This document shows, one piece after another, positions 1 through 6,973 of a stretch of 33,172 nt of DNA. Below the pieces are notes generated by a model, which made no database searches, was not told where the DNA came from, and worked only from the letters and a program-made list of their open reading frames with translations. Numbering within the stretch: position 1 is the stretch's first letter; each line of letters opens with the position of its first letter. The DNA is from UBA1479 sp964012715 (lineage in GTDB: Bacteria; Pseudomonadota; Alphaproteobacteria; Rhodospirillales; Casp-alpha2). The translations under genes were made by a program, and so were the position numbers. The stretch covers positions 1-33,172 of the forward strand of contig CAXGUG010000032.1 of assembly GCA_964012715.1 (NCBI GenBank), given 5' to 3'.

Positions 1-1
1 A

Positions 2-106
2 TGGGCGGTTTATGACCGGCTGCTGCCGGGGCGGTTCCCCAAGTCGTTGAAATATCCATCGGACACTATCCAAACTTTTGCCCGCATGAGCAATCCTACA
101 GCTTAA
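2..106 (+). CDS. possible 3' end of an unidentified gene cut by the window edge
   Basis: Reading frame 2 is open from the left edge to a TAA at 104-106 and gives about 34 residues, starting Trp-Ala-Val-Tyr and ending Asn-Pro-Thr-Ala. The other two plus frames close within 15 and about 50 bases. I do not recognise the peptide and it carries no domain signature. It could equally be non-coding sequence, since an open frame of 100 bases in GC-rich DNA is weak evidence. Confidence 0.2.
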   Translation, partial: WAVYDRLLPGRFPKSLKYPSDTIQTFARMSNPTA

Positions 107-198
107 GCTGACCAAAACCTGAACGATGCAAAACTGCTTTGTTCGCCGCGCCCCCTGTTTCGGCAGCACGCATGCCCTTATATACAGGCTGCGGCGGC

Positions 199-222
199 GT
201 CATACGTATATGACTTTAGTCA
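199..222. promoter_or_regulatory. two overlapping dyads in the leader of the ABC exporter gene
   Basis: Positions 199-214 form an inverted repeat with 6-bp arms (GTCATA / TATGAC) around 4 bases. Positions 211-222 form a second one (TGACT-TT-AGTCA) that shares the TGAC. Together they give three alternating GTCA/TGAC half-sites about 70-95 bp upstream of the chosen start at 294. This fits a dimeric regulator binding site. The half-sites resemble the GACT/AGTC core of IscR type 1 sites, but the spacing is too short (2 instead of 5). The rest of 107-293 shows no convincing promoter. Confidence 0.3.
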
Positions 223-293
223 AGATTCCCGCTTGTATCTCGGGCACCGAAGCCCAACCATATGAAACTCAATACATTTCAGGATTATCCCAT

Positions 294-2165
294 ATGCGGC
301 GTGACGACCAACAGGCCTCCGCGGGCACCCGCCGGAACGACTGGCAGACCGTAAAAACCCTGCTTCCTTATCTTTGGCCTGACGGCGAAAAAGATTTGCG
401 CCTGCGCGTAATTTTCGCAGTTTTATTCCTAATTGCGGCAAAAGGCACCAGCGTCGCCATCCCGCTGATCTACAAATACACGGTCGATGCCCTGGACAGT
501 AAGACCGCCGCCGTCGTCGCCGTACCGGTGATGATCCTGTTGGCCTACGGCCTGGCGCGTATCCTGTCGCAGGCATTCGGCGAACTGCGTGACGCCGTTT
601 TCGCCCGCGTCGCCCAGCGGGCAATTCGCCTGGCCGGGCTCAAGACCTTCCGCCATCTGCATCAACTCAGCCTGCGTTTTCATCTGGACCGCAAGACCGG
701 CGGCGTCAGCCGCGCGGTGGAACGCGGCACCAAGGGCATCGAATTCCTGCTGCGTTTCATGCTGTTCAACATCGTGCCGACCCTGTTCGAGATCGGCCTG
801 ACTTGCGGCATCCTGTGGTACCTGTTCGGGCCGATGATGGCCCTGGTCACTTTCGTGACCATAGCGCTCTACATCTACTTCACCCTCTGGGTGACGGAAT
901 GGCGCATTCAGTTTCGCCGGACCATGAACAACACCGACAACGAAGCCAACACCAAGGCCATCGACAGCCTGTTGAACTTCGAGACGGTCAAATATTTCGG
1001 CAACGAAGATCACGAAGGGCGGCGCTTCGACCATGCCCTCGCCCGGTACGAAGAAGCGGCGGTCAAATCCAATACCTCGTTGGCCATGCTCAACATCGGT
1101 CAGGGCGCGATCATCGCCGTCGGCCTGACCGCGATGATGTGGATGGCGGCGCAAGGCGTGGTCGACGGCACCATGACCATCGGCGACTTCGCCATGGTCA
1201 ATGCCTATCTGATCCAGCTTTACATGCCGCTCAACTTCCTGGGCTTCGTTTATCGCGAAATCAAACAGAGCCTGACCGACATGGAACAGATGTTCGGCCT
1301 GCTCGACGTCGACCCGGAAGTCGCCGATGCCCCTGACGCCAAGTCCCTGGACCTGGCCGGCGCGGAAGTGACCTTCGACAACGTGTCCTTTGCCTATGAT
1401 GCCCGCCGACCTGTCCTGAAAGACGTCAGCTTCACCGTTCCGGCAGGCAAGACTGTCGCCCTGGTCGGCCCGTCGGGATCGGGCAAATCGACCATTTCAC
1501 GACTGTTGTTTCGGTTCTACGACGTCTCCGGCGGGCGCATCCTGGTCGACGGCCAGGACATCCGCCAAGTGACCCAGCAAAGCCTGCGCGCCGCCATCGG
1601 CATGGTTCCGCAGGACACGGTGCTGTTCAACGACACGATCTTCTACAACATCGCCTATGGCCGCCCCGGGGCCAGCCCCGCCGAGGTCGAGGAAGCCGCC
1701 CGCACGGCCCAGATCCACGACTTCATCATGGACCTGCCCGACGGCTATCAGGCAACCGTGGGCGAGCGTGGCTTGAAGCTGTCCGGCGGCGAAAAGCAGC
1801 GCGTCGCCATCGCCCGGACGGTCCTGAAGGCCCCGCACATCCTGATCTTCGACGAGGCGACCTCGGCACTGGATTCCCGCACCGAGCAAGACATCCTGAA
1901 AGCCCTGAAGGCCGTCGCCAAGGGCCGCACCACGCTGACCGTCGCCCACCGCCTGTCGACCATCGTCGATGCCGATGAAATCCTGGTTCTCGAGTCAGGA
2001 CAGATCATCGAACGCGGGCGGCACGAGGACCTGCTGCAACACGGCGGTCGGTACGCCGAAATGTGGGCCCGTCAGCAACAGCAGGAAAAAGCCCGCGAGG
2101 CCCTGGAAGAAGATGACGAAGGGCCCAGCATCCGCGAGACGGCGGAGAACCCGGCGGCGGGATAA
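294..2165 (+). CDS. Atm1/HMT1-type ABC exporter (fused permease and ATPase)
   Basis: Half-transporter of about 623 residues that would act as a homodimer in the inner membrane. Residues from about 35 to 330 form the six-helix exporter domain. It carries the Atm1-family stretch SLLNFETVKYFGNE and an arginine/lysine-rich ERGTKGIE element in the region lining the glutathione pocket of the family. The nucleotide-binding domain has Walker A GPSGSGKST near residue 392, signature LSGGEKQRVA near 496, Walker B ILIFDEATSALD and the H-loop VAHRLST. Family members export glutathione-linked sulfur or metal compounds; mitochondrial Atm1/ABCB7 supports cytosolic iron-sulfur assembly. I chose ATG 294 because AGGA at 281-284 lies 9 bases upstream and the frame further upstream has no family-like sequence. 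The ISC operon lies 2 kb away, which fits the role but does not prove it. Confidence 0.9.
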   Translation: MRRDDQQASAGTRRNDWQTVKTLLPYLWPDGEKDLRLRVIFAVLFLIAAKGTSVAIPLIYKYTVDALDSKTAAVVAVPVMILLAYGLARILSQAFGELRDAVFARVAQRAIRLAGLKTFRHLHQLSLRFHLDRKTGGVSRAVERGTKGIEFLLRFMLFNIVPTLFEIGLTCGILWYLFGPMMALVTFVTIALYIYFTLWVTEWRIQFRRTMNNTDNEANTKAIDSLLNFETVKYFGNEDHEGRRFDHALARYEEAAVKSNTSLAMLNIGQGAIIAVGLTAMMWMAAQGVVDGTMTIGDFAMVNAYLIQLYMPLNFLGFVYREIKQSLTDMEQMFGLLDVDPEVADAPDAKSLDLAGAEVTFDNVSFAYDARRPVLKDVSFTVPAGKTVALVGPSGSGKSTISRLLFRFYDVSGGRILVDGQDIRQVTQQSLRAAIGMVPQDTVLFNDTIFYNIAYGRPGASPAEVEEAARTAQIHDFIMDLPDGYQATVGERGLKLSGGEKQRVAIARTVLKAPHILIFDEATSALDSRTEQDILKALKAVAKGRTTLTVAHRLSTIVDADEILVLESGQIIERGRHEDLLQHGGRYAEMWARQQQQEKAREALEEDDEGPSIRETAENPAAG

Positions 2166-2295
2166 TCCGCCGCGTCGGGTCTGCTGGAAGGCACGCTACG
2201 GTAAAAACCGAAGTAATTGGCCCTATCCTCCGGCATCGTTCCGCCGTAGCGTTAGCGTCCCTCCTCTTTCTCGATCTTCCGGGACAAGGACGGCC

Positions 2296-3033
2296 ATGGG
2301 CTTGATGGAACTCACCATTCTGGCGGGCGCGCTTGCGGGCGGGTTCGTTTCAGGATTGACCGGCTTCGGCACGGGAATTACCGCCTTGGCCATCTGGTTG
2401 ACCGCGGTCGAACCGGTCGTCGCCGGGCCGTTGGTGGTCGTCTGTTCGCTGATTTCGCAGCTTCAGAATTTGCCGTCGATCTGGCACGCCGTCGACTTGC
2501 GCCGGGTCATGCCCTTTATCATCGGCGGGTTGGTCGGCATTCCCCTGGGCACCCTGGCCCTGCCCCATGTTTCGATGACCGGGTTCAAGCTGGGGGTCGG
2601 GCTGCTGTTGATCGCGTTCTGCACCATCACCCTGTTGCGCCGCGCGGCACCCAAGGTCACCTGGGGCGGTGGTTGGGCCAACGGCGTCGTCGGCCTGGGC
2701 GGCGGGGTCCTGGGCGGCCTCGCGGGCCTGTCCGGCCCCTTGCCGACCATCTGGGCGACCTTGCGCGGCTGGACCAAGGATGAGAAACGCGGCGTTTATC
2801 AGGCCTATAACACCACCATGCTGGCGCTCTCGCTGGTCAGCCAGGCCATCGGCGGTTTCATGACGGCCGAGGTCGGACGCTTGGTCCTGGTCGCTTTCCC
2901 CGCGACCATCGCCGCGTCCTGGCTGGGACGGCGCGTCTACGATCGCTTGGGCGACGGCCGGTTCAATCAGGTCGTGCTCGTGCTGTTGCTATTCTCCGGC
3001 ATTTCCCTGGTCGTGACGGCGCTGTGGTCCTAA
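2296..3033 (+). CDS. TauE/SafE family membrane permease (sulfite/organosulfonate exporter-like)
   Basis: Protein of about 245 residues made almost entirely of hydrophobic helices, with the glycine-rich start typical of the family (GGFVSGLTGFGTGI at residues about 14-27) and the second half-repeat GVVGLGGGVLGGLAGLSG near residue 135. This internal repeat is the TauE/SafE signature. Members move sulfite, sulfoacetate or other small anions across the inner membrane; the substrate cannot be read from sequence. The frame is open back to 1969 but that part overlaps the ABC exporter gene. ATG 2296 has AAGGA at 2286-2290, five bases upstream, and starts directly at the first helix. It ends 39 bp before the LysE-type exporter on the same strand. 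Confidence 0.85.
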   Translation: MGLMELTILAGALAGGFVSGLTGFGTGITALAIWLTAVEPVVAGPLVVVCSLISQLQNLPSIWHAVDLRRVMPFIIGGLVGIPLGTLALPHVSMTGFKLGVGLLLIAFCTITLLRRAAPKVTWGGGWANGVVGLGGGVLGGLAGLSGPLPTIWATLRGWTKDEKRGVYQAYNTTMLALSLVSQAIGGFMTAEVGRLVLVAFPATIAASWLGRRVYDRLGDGRFNQVVLVLLLFSGISLVVTALWS

Positions 3034-3068
3034 GCTTTCGGCATCGCGCCTTATCATCTTGAAAGCTT
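3032..3068 (+). promoter_or_regulatory. inverted repeat spanning the tauE-lysE gap
   Basis: An 8-bp perfect inverted repeat (AAGCTTTC at 3032-3039, GAAAGCTT at 3061-3068) brackets almost the whole gap between the TauE-like stop and the LysE-like ATG at 3073. The 3' arm covers the only purine-rich stretch that could serve as ribosome binding site for the downstream gene. A hairpin here could limit translation of that gene or act as a weak terminator; there is no T-run. Confidence 0.35.
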
Positions 3069-3072
3069 CGTT

Positions 3073-3720
3073 ATGGACCTGCCCGCCCCCCTGCTTCACC
3101 TGTCCGCCATCCATTTCCTGATGGCGATGGTGCCCGGCCCCAATACGGTCGTCGTCAGCTACGCCGCCGCGGCCCAATCACGCCGCGCCGGATTGACCGC
3201 GGCCTCGGGCGTAATGGTCGCTTCGGTAATCTGGGTCGCCCTCAGCCTGGGCGGGATCGGCCTGGTGCTGATGCAGGCGGGCGAGCTTTACACGGCGGCG
3301 CGTCTGTTGGGTGCGGCCTATCTGGTCTACGTCGGGATAAAGCTGTTCCGGGCCGGTCGCCCGGAGGACACGGCGGCGGCATTGAACACGCGCCCCCGCT
3401 TTCGCAAATCGCCATTCGTCGGCGGGCTGTTGACGACGATCAGCAACCCCAAGTCCGCCGTGTTCTGGACCAGCGTCTTCACCCTGGTCGTTCCCGGCAA
3501 TGCGCCCATTTGGTTCTATGGCGCGATTGTCGCCCTAATCGCGGTGCAGTCGATGGTCTGGTACGGCGCGGTGGCACTGATGCTGTCGACGCCGGTCGCC
3601 CGCGCGAACTATGCCCGTTTCGCCCGCTGGCTCGACCGACTGGCCGGTGGGGCTATGATCCTGTTGGGAATGAAGGTTGCCGACGATGTGCGCCGTGAAT
3701 TGGCCGCACGCAGTTTGTAG
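3073..3720 (+). CDS. LysE/RhtB family amino-acid exporter
   Basis: Protein of 215 residues, the normal length of the LysE/RhtB family, with about six predicted membrane helices. The N-terminal family signature is visible as FLMAMVPGPNTVVV at residues about 16-29, followed by the short helix and GLTAASGVMVAS. A central basic loop (residues about 95-117) precedes KSPFVGGLLTTISNPKSAVFW, of which the NPK turn is characteristic. Members export amino acids such as lysine, homoserine, threonine or leucine, or related metabolites. No specific substrate can be assigned. It lies 39 bp after the TauE-like permease in the same direction and may share its transcript. Confidence 0.9.
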   Translation: MDLPAPLLHLSAIHFLMAMVPGPNTVVVSYAAAAQSRRAGLTAASGVMVASVIWVALSLGGIGLVLMQAGELYTAARLLGAAYLVYVGIKLFRAGRPEDTAAALNTRPRFRKSPFVGGLLTTISNPKSAVFWTSVFTLVVPGNAPIWFYGAIVALIAVQSMVWYGAVALMLSTPVARANYARFARWLDRLAGGAMILLGMKVADDVRRELAARSL

Positions 3721-3739
3721 CGGATGGCCGAGCGAGTTA

Positions 3740-3764
3740 GCAGGCAAATTGGCACGCAGCCTGC
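3740..3764 (+). terminator. possible hairpin after the LysE-type gene
   Basis: GCAGGC at 3740-3745 pairs with GCCTGC at 3759-3764 across a 13-base loop, 20 bases after the LysE-type stop and upstream of the BLUF gene. There is no T-run after it, so intrinsic termination is uncertain. Confidence 0.2.
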
Positions 3765-3809
3765 ATGATCGTTTGCCGATATACCGACCTTCACCAATAG
3801 AGTTCCGCC

Positions 3810-4250
3810 ATGCCGCTCAGTCAAATCCTATACACCAGCCAATCCGCGCAACCCATCGATCAAAAGCGTTGCAGTGAAATCCTGCAGAAATCGCGCGTCA
3901 ACAATCAGCGCGACGATATCACCGGCCTTCTGGTGCTGCTGCCGAATGGGACGTTCGTGCAGCTTTTGGAGGGCGAGCGAAGCGTTTTGCAAAGCACGAT
4001 GGATCGCATTCTGCAAGATCGCCGCCATGACAACGTTGGCGTGATCTTCGAGATGGAAGTATCGAAACGGTCCTTCCCCGAATGGGAGATGGGATATCGC
4101 GCCGTTGGCGAGGACGAGGTCGCCGATATGGCCGGCCACCGCAACACGACGACCAGCGGAGAATTGCGGGCCTTGTTCGACCCCGGTTCGCCGATCCATG
4201 CCGTCATGCGATCAATCTGCATGGCTAATCTATCCAGACAGTCCGCCTGA
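3810..4250 (+). CDS. stand-alone BLUF-domain blue-light receptor
   Basis: A 146-residue protein that is essentially one BLUF domain (residues about 3-97) with a short tail. BLUF domains bind FAD and sense blue light by rearranging hydrogen bonds around a conserved Tyr-Gln pair. The key residues are all present: Tyr8, Asn32 (in NNQRDDITG), Gln51 (in FVQLLEG), and the Trp/Met near the beta5 strand, Trp92 and Met94 (FPEWEMGY). The conserved DRRHDNV stretch is at about 70-76. No output domain is attached, so signalling would go through a partner protein, as in short BLUF proteins such as PixD or BlrB. It is followed convergently by mnmA, and the genes upstream are transporters, so the context gives no partner. 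Confidence 0.93.
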   Translation: MPLSQILYTSQSAQPIDQKRCSEILQKSRVNNQRDDITGLLVLLPNGTFVQLLEGERSVLQSTMDRILQDRRHDNVGVIFEMEVSKRSFPEWEMGYRAVGEDEVADMAGHRNTTTSGELRALFDPGSPIHAVMRSICMANLSRQSA

Positions 4251-4337
4251 GCTTAGGCCCCCTGGGCGGCGGCGGGCCATCCTGAAACGGTATGTCTGCG
4301 GCAACGATTAAGGGATACCCCAAGCAGGGCGATCAGA

Positions 4338-4359
4338 GTCGGCACCAATAGGCGCCGAC
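4338..4359 (-). terminator. possible terminator hairpin after mnmA
   Basis: GTCGGC at 4338-4343 pairs with GCCGAC at 4354-4359; the stem continues after one mismatch to a 4-base loop (9 positions, 8 paired). It begins seven bases beyond the mnmA stop, between the convergent mnmA and BLUF genes. No T-run follows on the minus strand, so it may only protect the 3' end. Confidence 0.3.
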
Positions 4360-4365
4360 GCGGCA

Positions 4366-5508
4366 TCACGCCGTGGTTTCCCGCGCGATCCAGCCGCCGC
4401 CCAGGACCCGGTCGCCCTGATAGAACACGCAGGCCTGACCGGGGGCGACGCCGTTCTGCGGCTCGTCGAATTTGACCGCCGCCGTATCCTCGCCCGTGCC
4501 GAACAGGGTCGCCGCGACGGGTTTGACCATCGAGCGGATCTTGACCTGCACGCGGTGAACCTTGGCCCGCAGCGGACCGTCGCCCAGCCAATTGACCTCA
4601 TTCACGTTCAGGCTGCCGCGCCCCAGGGCGGCGCGCGGACCGACCACGACGCGGCGGCCTTCCGGCTCCAACCGGATCACGTACAGGGGTTCTTCCGTGC
4701 CGCCGATGCCGATGCCCCGGCGCTGGCCGACCGTGTAGTGAATGATCCCGTCGTGATGGCCCAGGACGTTGCCCGCCTGATCCACGATCTCGCCGGGCTC
4801 GTTCGCTTCGGGGCGCAGGCGCTCGACAATGCGGGCGTAATTGCCGTCGGGCACGAAGCAGATATCCATGCTTTCCGGTTTGTCGGCGACGGCCAGGCCC
4901 AGGCGCTGGGCATGGCGGCGGGTTTCGGCCTTGTCCATGCCGCCGAGCGGAAAGCGCAGGAAATCGAGCTGTGCGCCGGTGGTCGTGAACAGAAAATAGC
5001 TTTGATCCTTTGACGGATCGGCAGCGCGATGCAGTTCCGGGCCGCCGTCGCCCAGGACGCGGCGCACGTAATGGCCGGTGACCAGCGCATCCGCGCCGAG
5101 GTCGCGGGCCTGGCCCAGCATATCCTTGAACTTCACCGTCTGATTGCAGCGCACGCAGGGGATCGGGGTTTCGCCGCGCAAATAGGTATCGGCGAAATCG
5201 TCCATCACCTGTTCCTTGAACCGGTTTTCATAGTTCAGGACGTAATGGGGGAACCCCAGTTGATCAGCGACCCGGCGGGCATCGTAAATGTCCTTGCCGG
5301 CGCAACAGGTCTTCTGCCCCGGCAGAACCTCGCCCTGATCGTAGAGCTGCATGGTCATGCCGACCACGTCATAGCCCGCTTCCTTGACCAGGGCGGCCGC
5401 GGTCGAGCTATCGACGCCGCCGGACATGGCGACGACGACGCGGGTGTCCTGGGGCTTCTTATCGCCCAGGCCCAAATCGATCACGGAGGTGCTTTCAGGG
5501 GTGCTCAT
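4366..5508 (-). CDS. mnmA: tRNA-specific 2-thiouridylase MnmA
   Basis: MnmA (380 residues, family-typical) activates U34 of tRNA-Lys, -Glu and -Gln with ATP and inserts sulfur to form 2-thiouridine. The PP-loop is SGGVDSS at residues 29-35. The catalytic cysteines are best placed at Cys121 (CNQTVKFK) and Cys217 (DICFVPDGNY). The C-terminal part contains the tRNA-binding beta domains (GQRRGIGIGG near residue 265). Its sulfur comes ultimately from IscS, encoded upstream in the same run of genes. ATG 5508 has no Shine-Dalgarno sequence; instead a TATATT hexamer lies 6 bases upstream, so a separate, possibly leaderless transcript is conceivable. A hairpin at 5529-5552 separates it from the DUF599 gene. 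Confidence 0.96.
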   Translation of the reverse strand: MSTPESTSVIDLGLGDKKPQDTRVVVAMSGGVDSSTAAALVKEAGYDVVGMTMQLYDQGEVLPGQKTCCAGKDIYDARRVADQLGFPHYVLNYENRFKEQVMDDFADTYLRGETPIPCVRCNQTVKFKDMLGQARDLGADALVTGHYVRRVLGDGGPELHRAADPSKDQSYFLFTTTGAQLDFLRFPLGGMDKAETRRHAQRLGLAVADKPESMDICFVPDGNYARIVERLRPEANEPGEIVDQAGNVLGHHDGIIHYTVGQRRGIGIGGTEEPLYVIRLEPEGRRVVVGPRAALGRGSLNVNEVNWLGDGPLRAKVHRVQVKIRSMVKPVAATLFGTGEDTAAVKFDEPQNGVAPGQACVFYQGDRVLGGGWIARETTA

Positions 5509-5528
5509 GGCCGGAATATAGGGGTTCC

Positions 5529-5552
5529 GCGGGCGGGTGCAAGCCTGCCCGC
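5529..5552 (-). terminator. GC-rich hairpin between the DUF599 gene and mnmA
   Basis: GCGGGCGGG (5529-5537) faces CCTGCCCGC (5544-5552) across a 6-base loop: eight of nine positions pair on the minus strand. It starts at the stop codon of the DUF599 gene and precedes mnmA by about 20 bases. No T-run follows. It could reduce readthrough into mnmA or stabilise the upstream message. Confidence 0.3.
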
Positions 5553-6310
5553 TAGATCACGCCGCGGGACGGATCGGGCGCCGGGCTGTCCGCGCGGCCC
5601 AATTCATCCAGCGTTTGCAGGGTCACCGAGCGGAAATCCCGACGATACAGGACCAGCACGACCCAAACCGTGGTCACGAACAGGCAGAGCGGATGAATGA
5701 ACCAGGGCAGCAGCGCCATGGCGAAATAGTAGCTGCGCAGTCCCCGGTTGAAGTTGGCCTGCGCACGACCAAGGATCAGGGCCGCGCGGGACGGAAAGGA
5801 CGCCTTGATCGCGGCATCGCACTCACCGGCCTGGGGGGCCGCGCCGATCATCACCAGCGTGTAATTGAACTGCCGCAGGCACCAGGCGAATTTAAAGAAC
5901 GCATAGACAAACACGACCGCCAGGATGAACACCCGCAATTCCATCAAGCGGCGGGATGCGGGCTGGGCCATGGAGACATCGTGGATGATGACGCGCAGGT
6001 CTTCGATCTGCCCCAACAGGGCGACCACCCCGGCCAGCACCAGCATGGTGGTAGACATGAACAGGCTGCCGGAGCGGATATAGGCATTGACGATCTGCAC
6101 GTCGGCCATGCGGTTGTCGCGCTCCAACATGCGCTCCATCCACCGCAGGCGGTAATCGTGCAGGACCACGGCCATCGGCCGCTTGCCCCAGGCGATCTGA
6201 TCGGCCAGCGCTGTATAACCCGCCGCACCCGCAAGGAACCAGACGAGCGCCATCGCATCCAACAGCGGGATGGTGGTGCCGAACAACATGGTCTCGCTCA
6301 ACATCGTCAT
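5552..6310 (-). CDS. DUF599 family membrane protein
   Basis: Protein of 252 residues with an N-terminal helix (about 12-35), two central helices (about 82-100 and 122-145) and a C-terminal hydrophobic segment (about 190-215). The stretch RLRWMERMLERDNRMAD (about 54-70) followed by RSGSLFMSTTMLVLAGVVALL matches the DUF599 pattern of a basic/acidic cytoplasmic helix before a membrane hairpin. The family has no established biochemical function that I know of. It lies 50 bp after iscX and 43 bp before mnmA on the same strand, so it is probably co-transcribed with the isc genes, but that alone does not make it an iron-sulfur factor. ATG 6304 is an alternative start. Confidence 0.8.
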   Translation of the reverse strand: MTMLSETMLFGTTIPLLDAMALVWFLAGAAGYTALADQIAWGKRPMAVVLHDYRLRWMERMLERDNRMADVQIVNAYIRSGSLFMSTTMLVLAGVVALLGQIEDLRVIIHDVSMAQPASRRLMELRVFILAVVFVYAFFKFAWCLRQFNYTLVMIGAAPQAGECDAAIKASFPSRAALILGRAQANFNRGLRSYYFAMALLPWFIHPLCLFVTTVWVVLVLYRRDFRSVTLQTLDELGRADSPAPDPSRGVI

Positions 6311-6360
6311 GGCTCTGCCTTGCTTTTACCAGGCCGGAGAAGGGCCTTCGGGACAGGCGG

Positions 6361-6561
6361 TCAGTCGCGCTCGTCCAACCAGGCCATCTGAATGGCCTCT
6401 AGAACCTTTTCGTTGGATTTCTGCGGATCGTCTTCGAAATCAGGCAATTCCTGAACCCATTTCCATAGGTCCGTGAAGCGCAGATTGACCACATCCGCAT
6501 CGGGATGGGCGTCTTCTAGCTCGATCGCGATGTCGATGGTATCGGTCCAACGCAGCCCCAT
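6361..6561 (-). CDS. iscX: IscX (YfhJ) iron-sulfur assembly modulator
   Basis: Very acidic 66-residue protein, the same length as E. coli IscX. It has the family features WTDTIDIAIELEDAHPD near the start, then the FTDLWKWVQELPDF segment, and ends in Trp-Leu-Asp-Glu-Arg-Asp. IscX folds as a small winged helix, binds IscS and iron, and tunes the rate of cluster assembly on IscU, possibly as an iron-dependent adaptor. It lies 19 bp downstream of fdx, the usual last position of an isc operon. The acidic patch expected to bind iron and IscS is intact. Confidence 0.95.
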   Translation of the reverse strand: MGLRWTDTIDIAIELEDAHPDADVVNLRFTDLWKWVQELPDFEDDPQKSNEKVLEAIQMAWLDERD

Positions 6562-6580
6562 TACAGCCCCCTCTTTCCGA

Positions 6581-6931
6581 TCAGACCTTGCGGTCGACCA
6601 TCATGTTACGGGTCGCCTTGGGCAAAGTCACCTTCAGGCCATTCAGTTCTTCCGACATCACCAACTGGCAGCCCAAACGCGACGTATGGGTCAAGCCGAA
6701 CGCCAGATCGAGCATGTCTTCCTCGTCCTCGCTGGCCTCTTCCAGCTTGTCGTAGAAATCGGGATCGACGATGACGTGGCAGGTCGAACAGGCCAACGAA
6801 CCTTCGCAGGCCCCTTCCAGATCGATGCCGTTGCGGTGCGCGACCTCCAACACCGACAAGCCTTCGGGCGCGTCCACTTCCTGGGCCGTGCCGTCCGGCA
6901 GGACGAAGGTCATCTTGAACATCTTGGTCAT
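6581..6931 (-). CDS. fdx: ISC-type [2Fe-2S] ferredoxin
   Basis: Adrenodoxin-like ferredoxin of 116 residues that supplies electrons for cluster assembly on IscU (sulfane sulfur reduction and reductive coupling). The four cluster ligands are Cys42, Cys48, Cys51 and Cys88, spaced C-X5-C-X2-C-X36-C, in GACEGSLACSTCHV and RLGCQLV. An acidic helix (EEASEDEEDMLD, about 64-75) matches the partner-docking helix of adrenodoxins. It lies between hscA (42 bp upstream) and iscX (19 bp downstream), the standard isc order. The start ATG has two nearby in-frame alternatives (residues 4 and 7); the ligand spacing is not affected. Confidence 0.96.
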   Translation of the reverse strand: MTKMFKMTFVLPDGTAQEVDAPEGLSVLEVAHRNGIDLEGACEGSLACSTCHVIVDPDFYDKLEEASEDEEDMLDLAFGLTHTSRLGCQLVMSEELNGLKVTLPKATRNMMVDRKV

Positions 6932-6973
6932 GGGGGGTGGTGATCCTTCTCGTACTATCGTCCGCCGCCGGGC

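Noticed and set aside
211..222. Type 1 IscR site before the ABC exporter gene
   Set aside because: GACT and AGTC halves are present but separated by 2 instead of 5 bases, and the outer halves do not match.
126..293. Longer N-terminus for the ABC exporter
   Set aside because: The extra 56 residues contain no family-like sequence and cover the palindromic leader region. AGGA precedes ATG 294 at good spacing.
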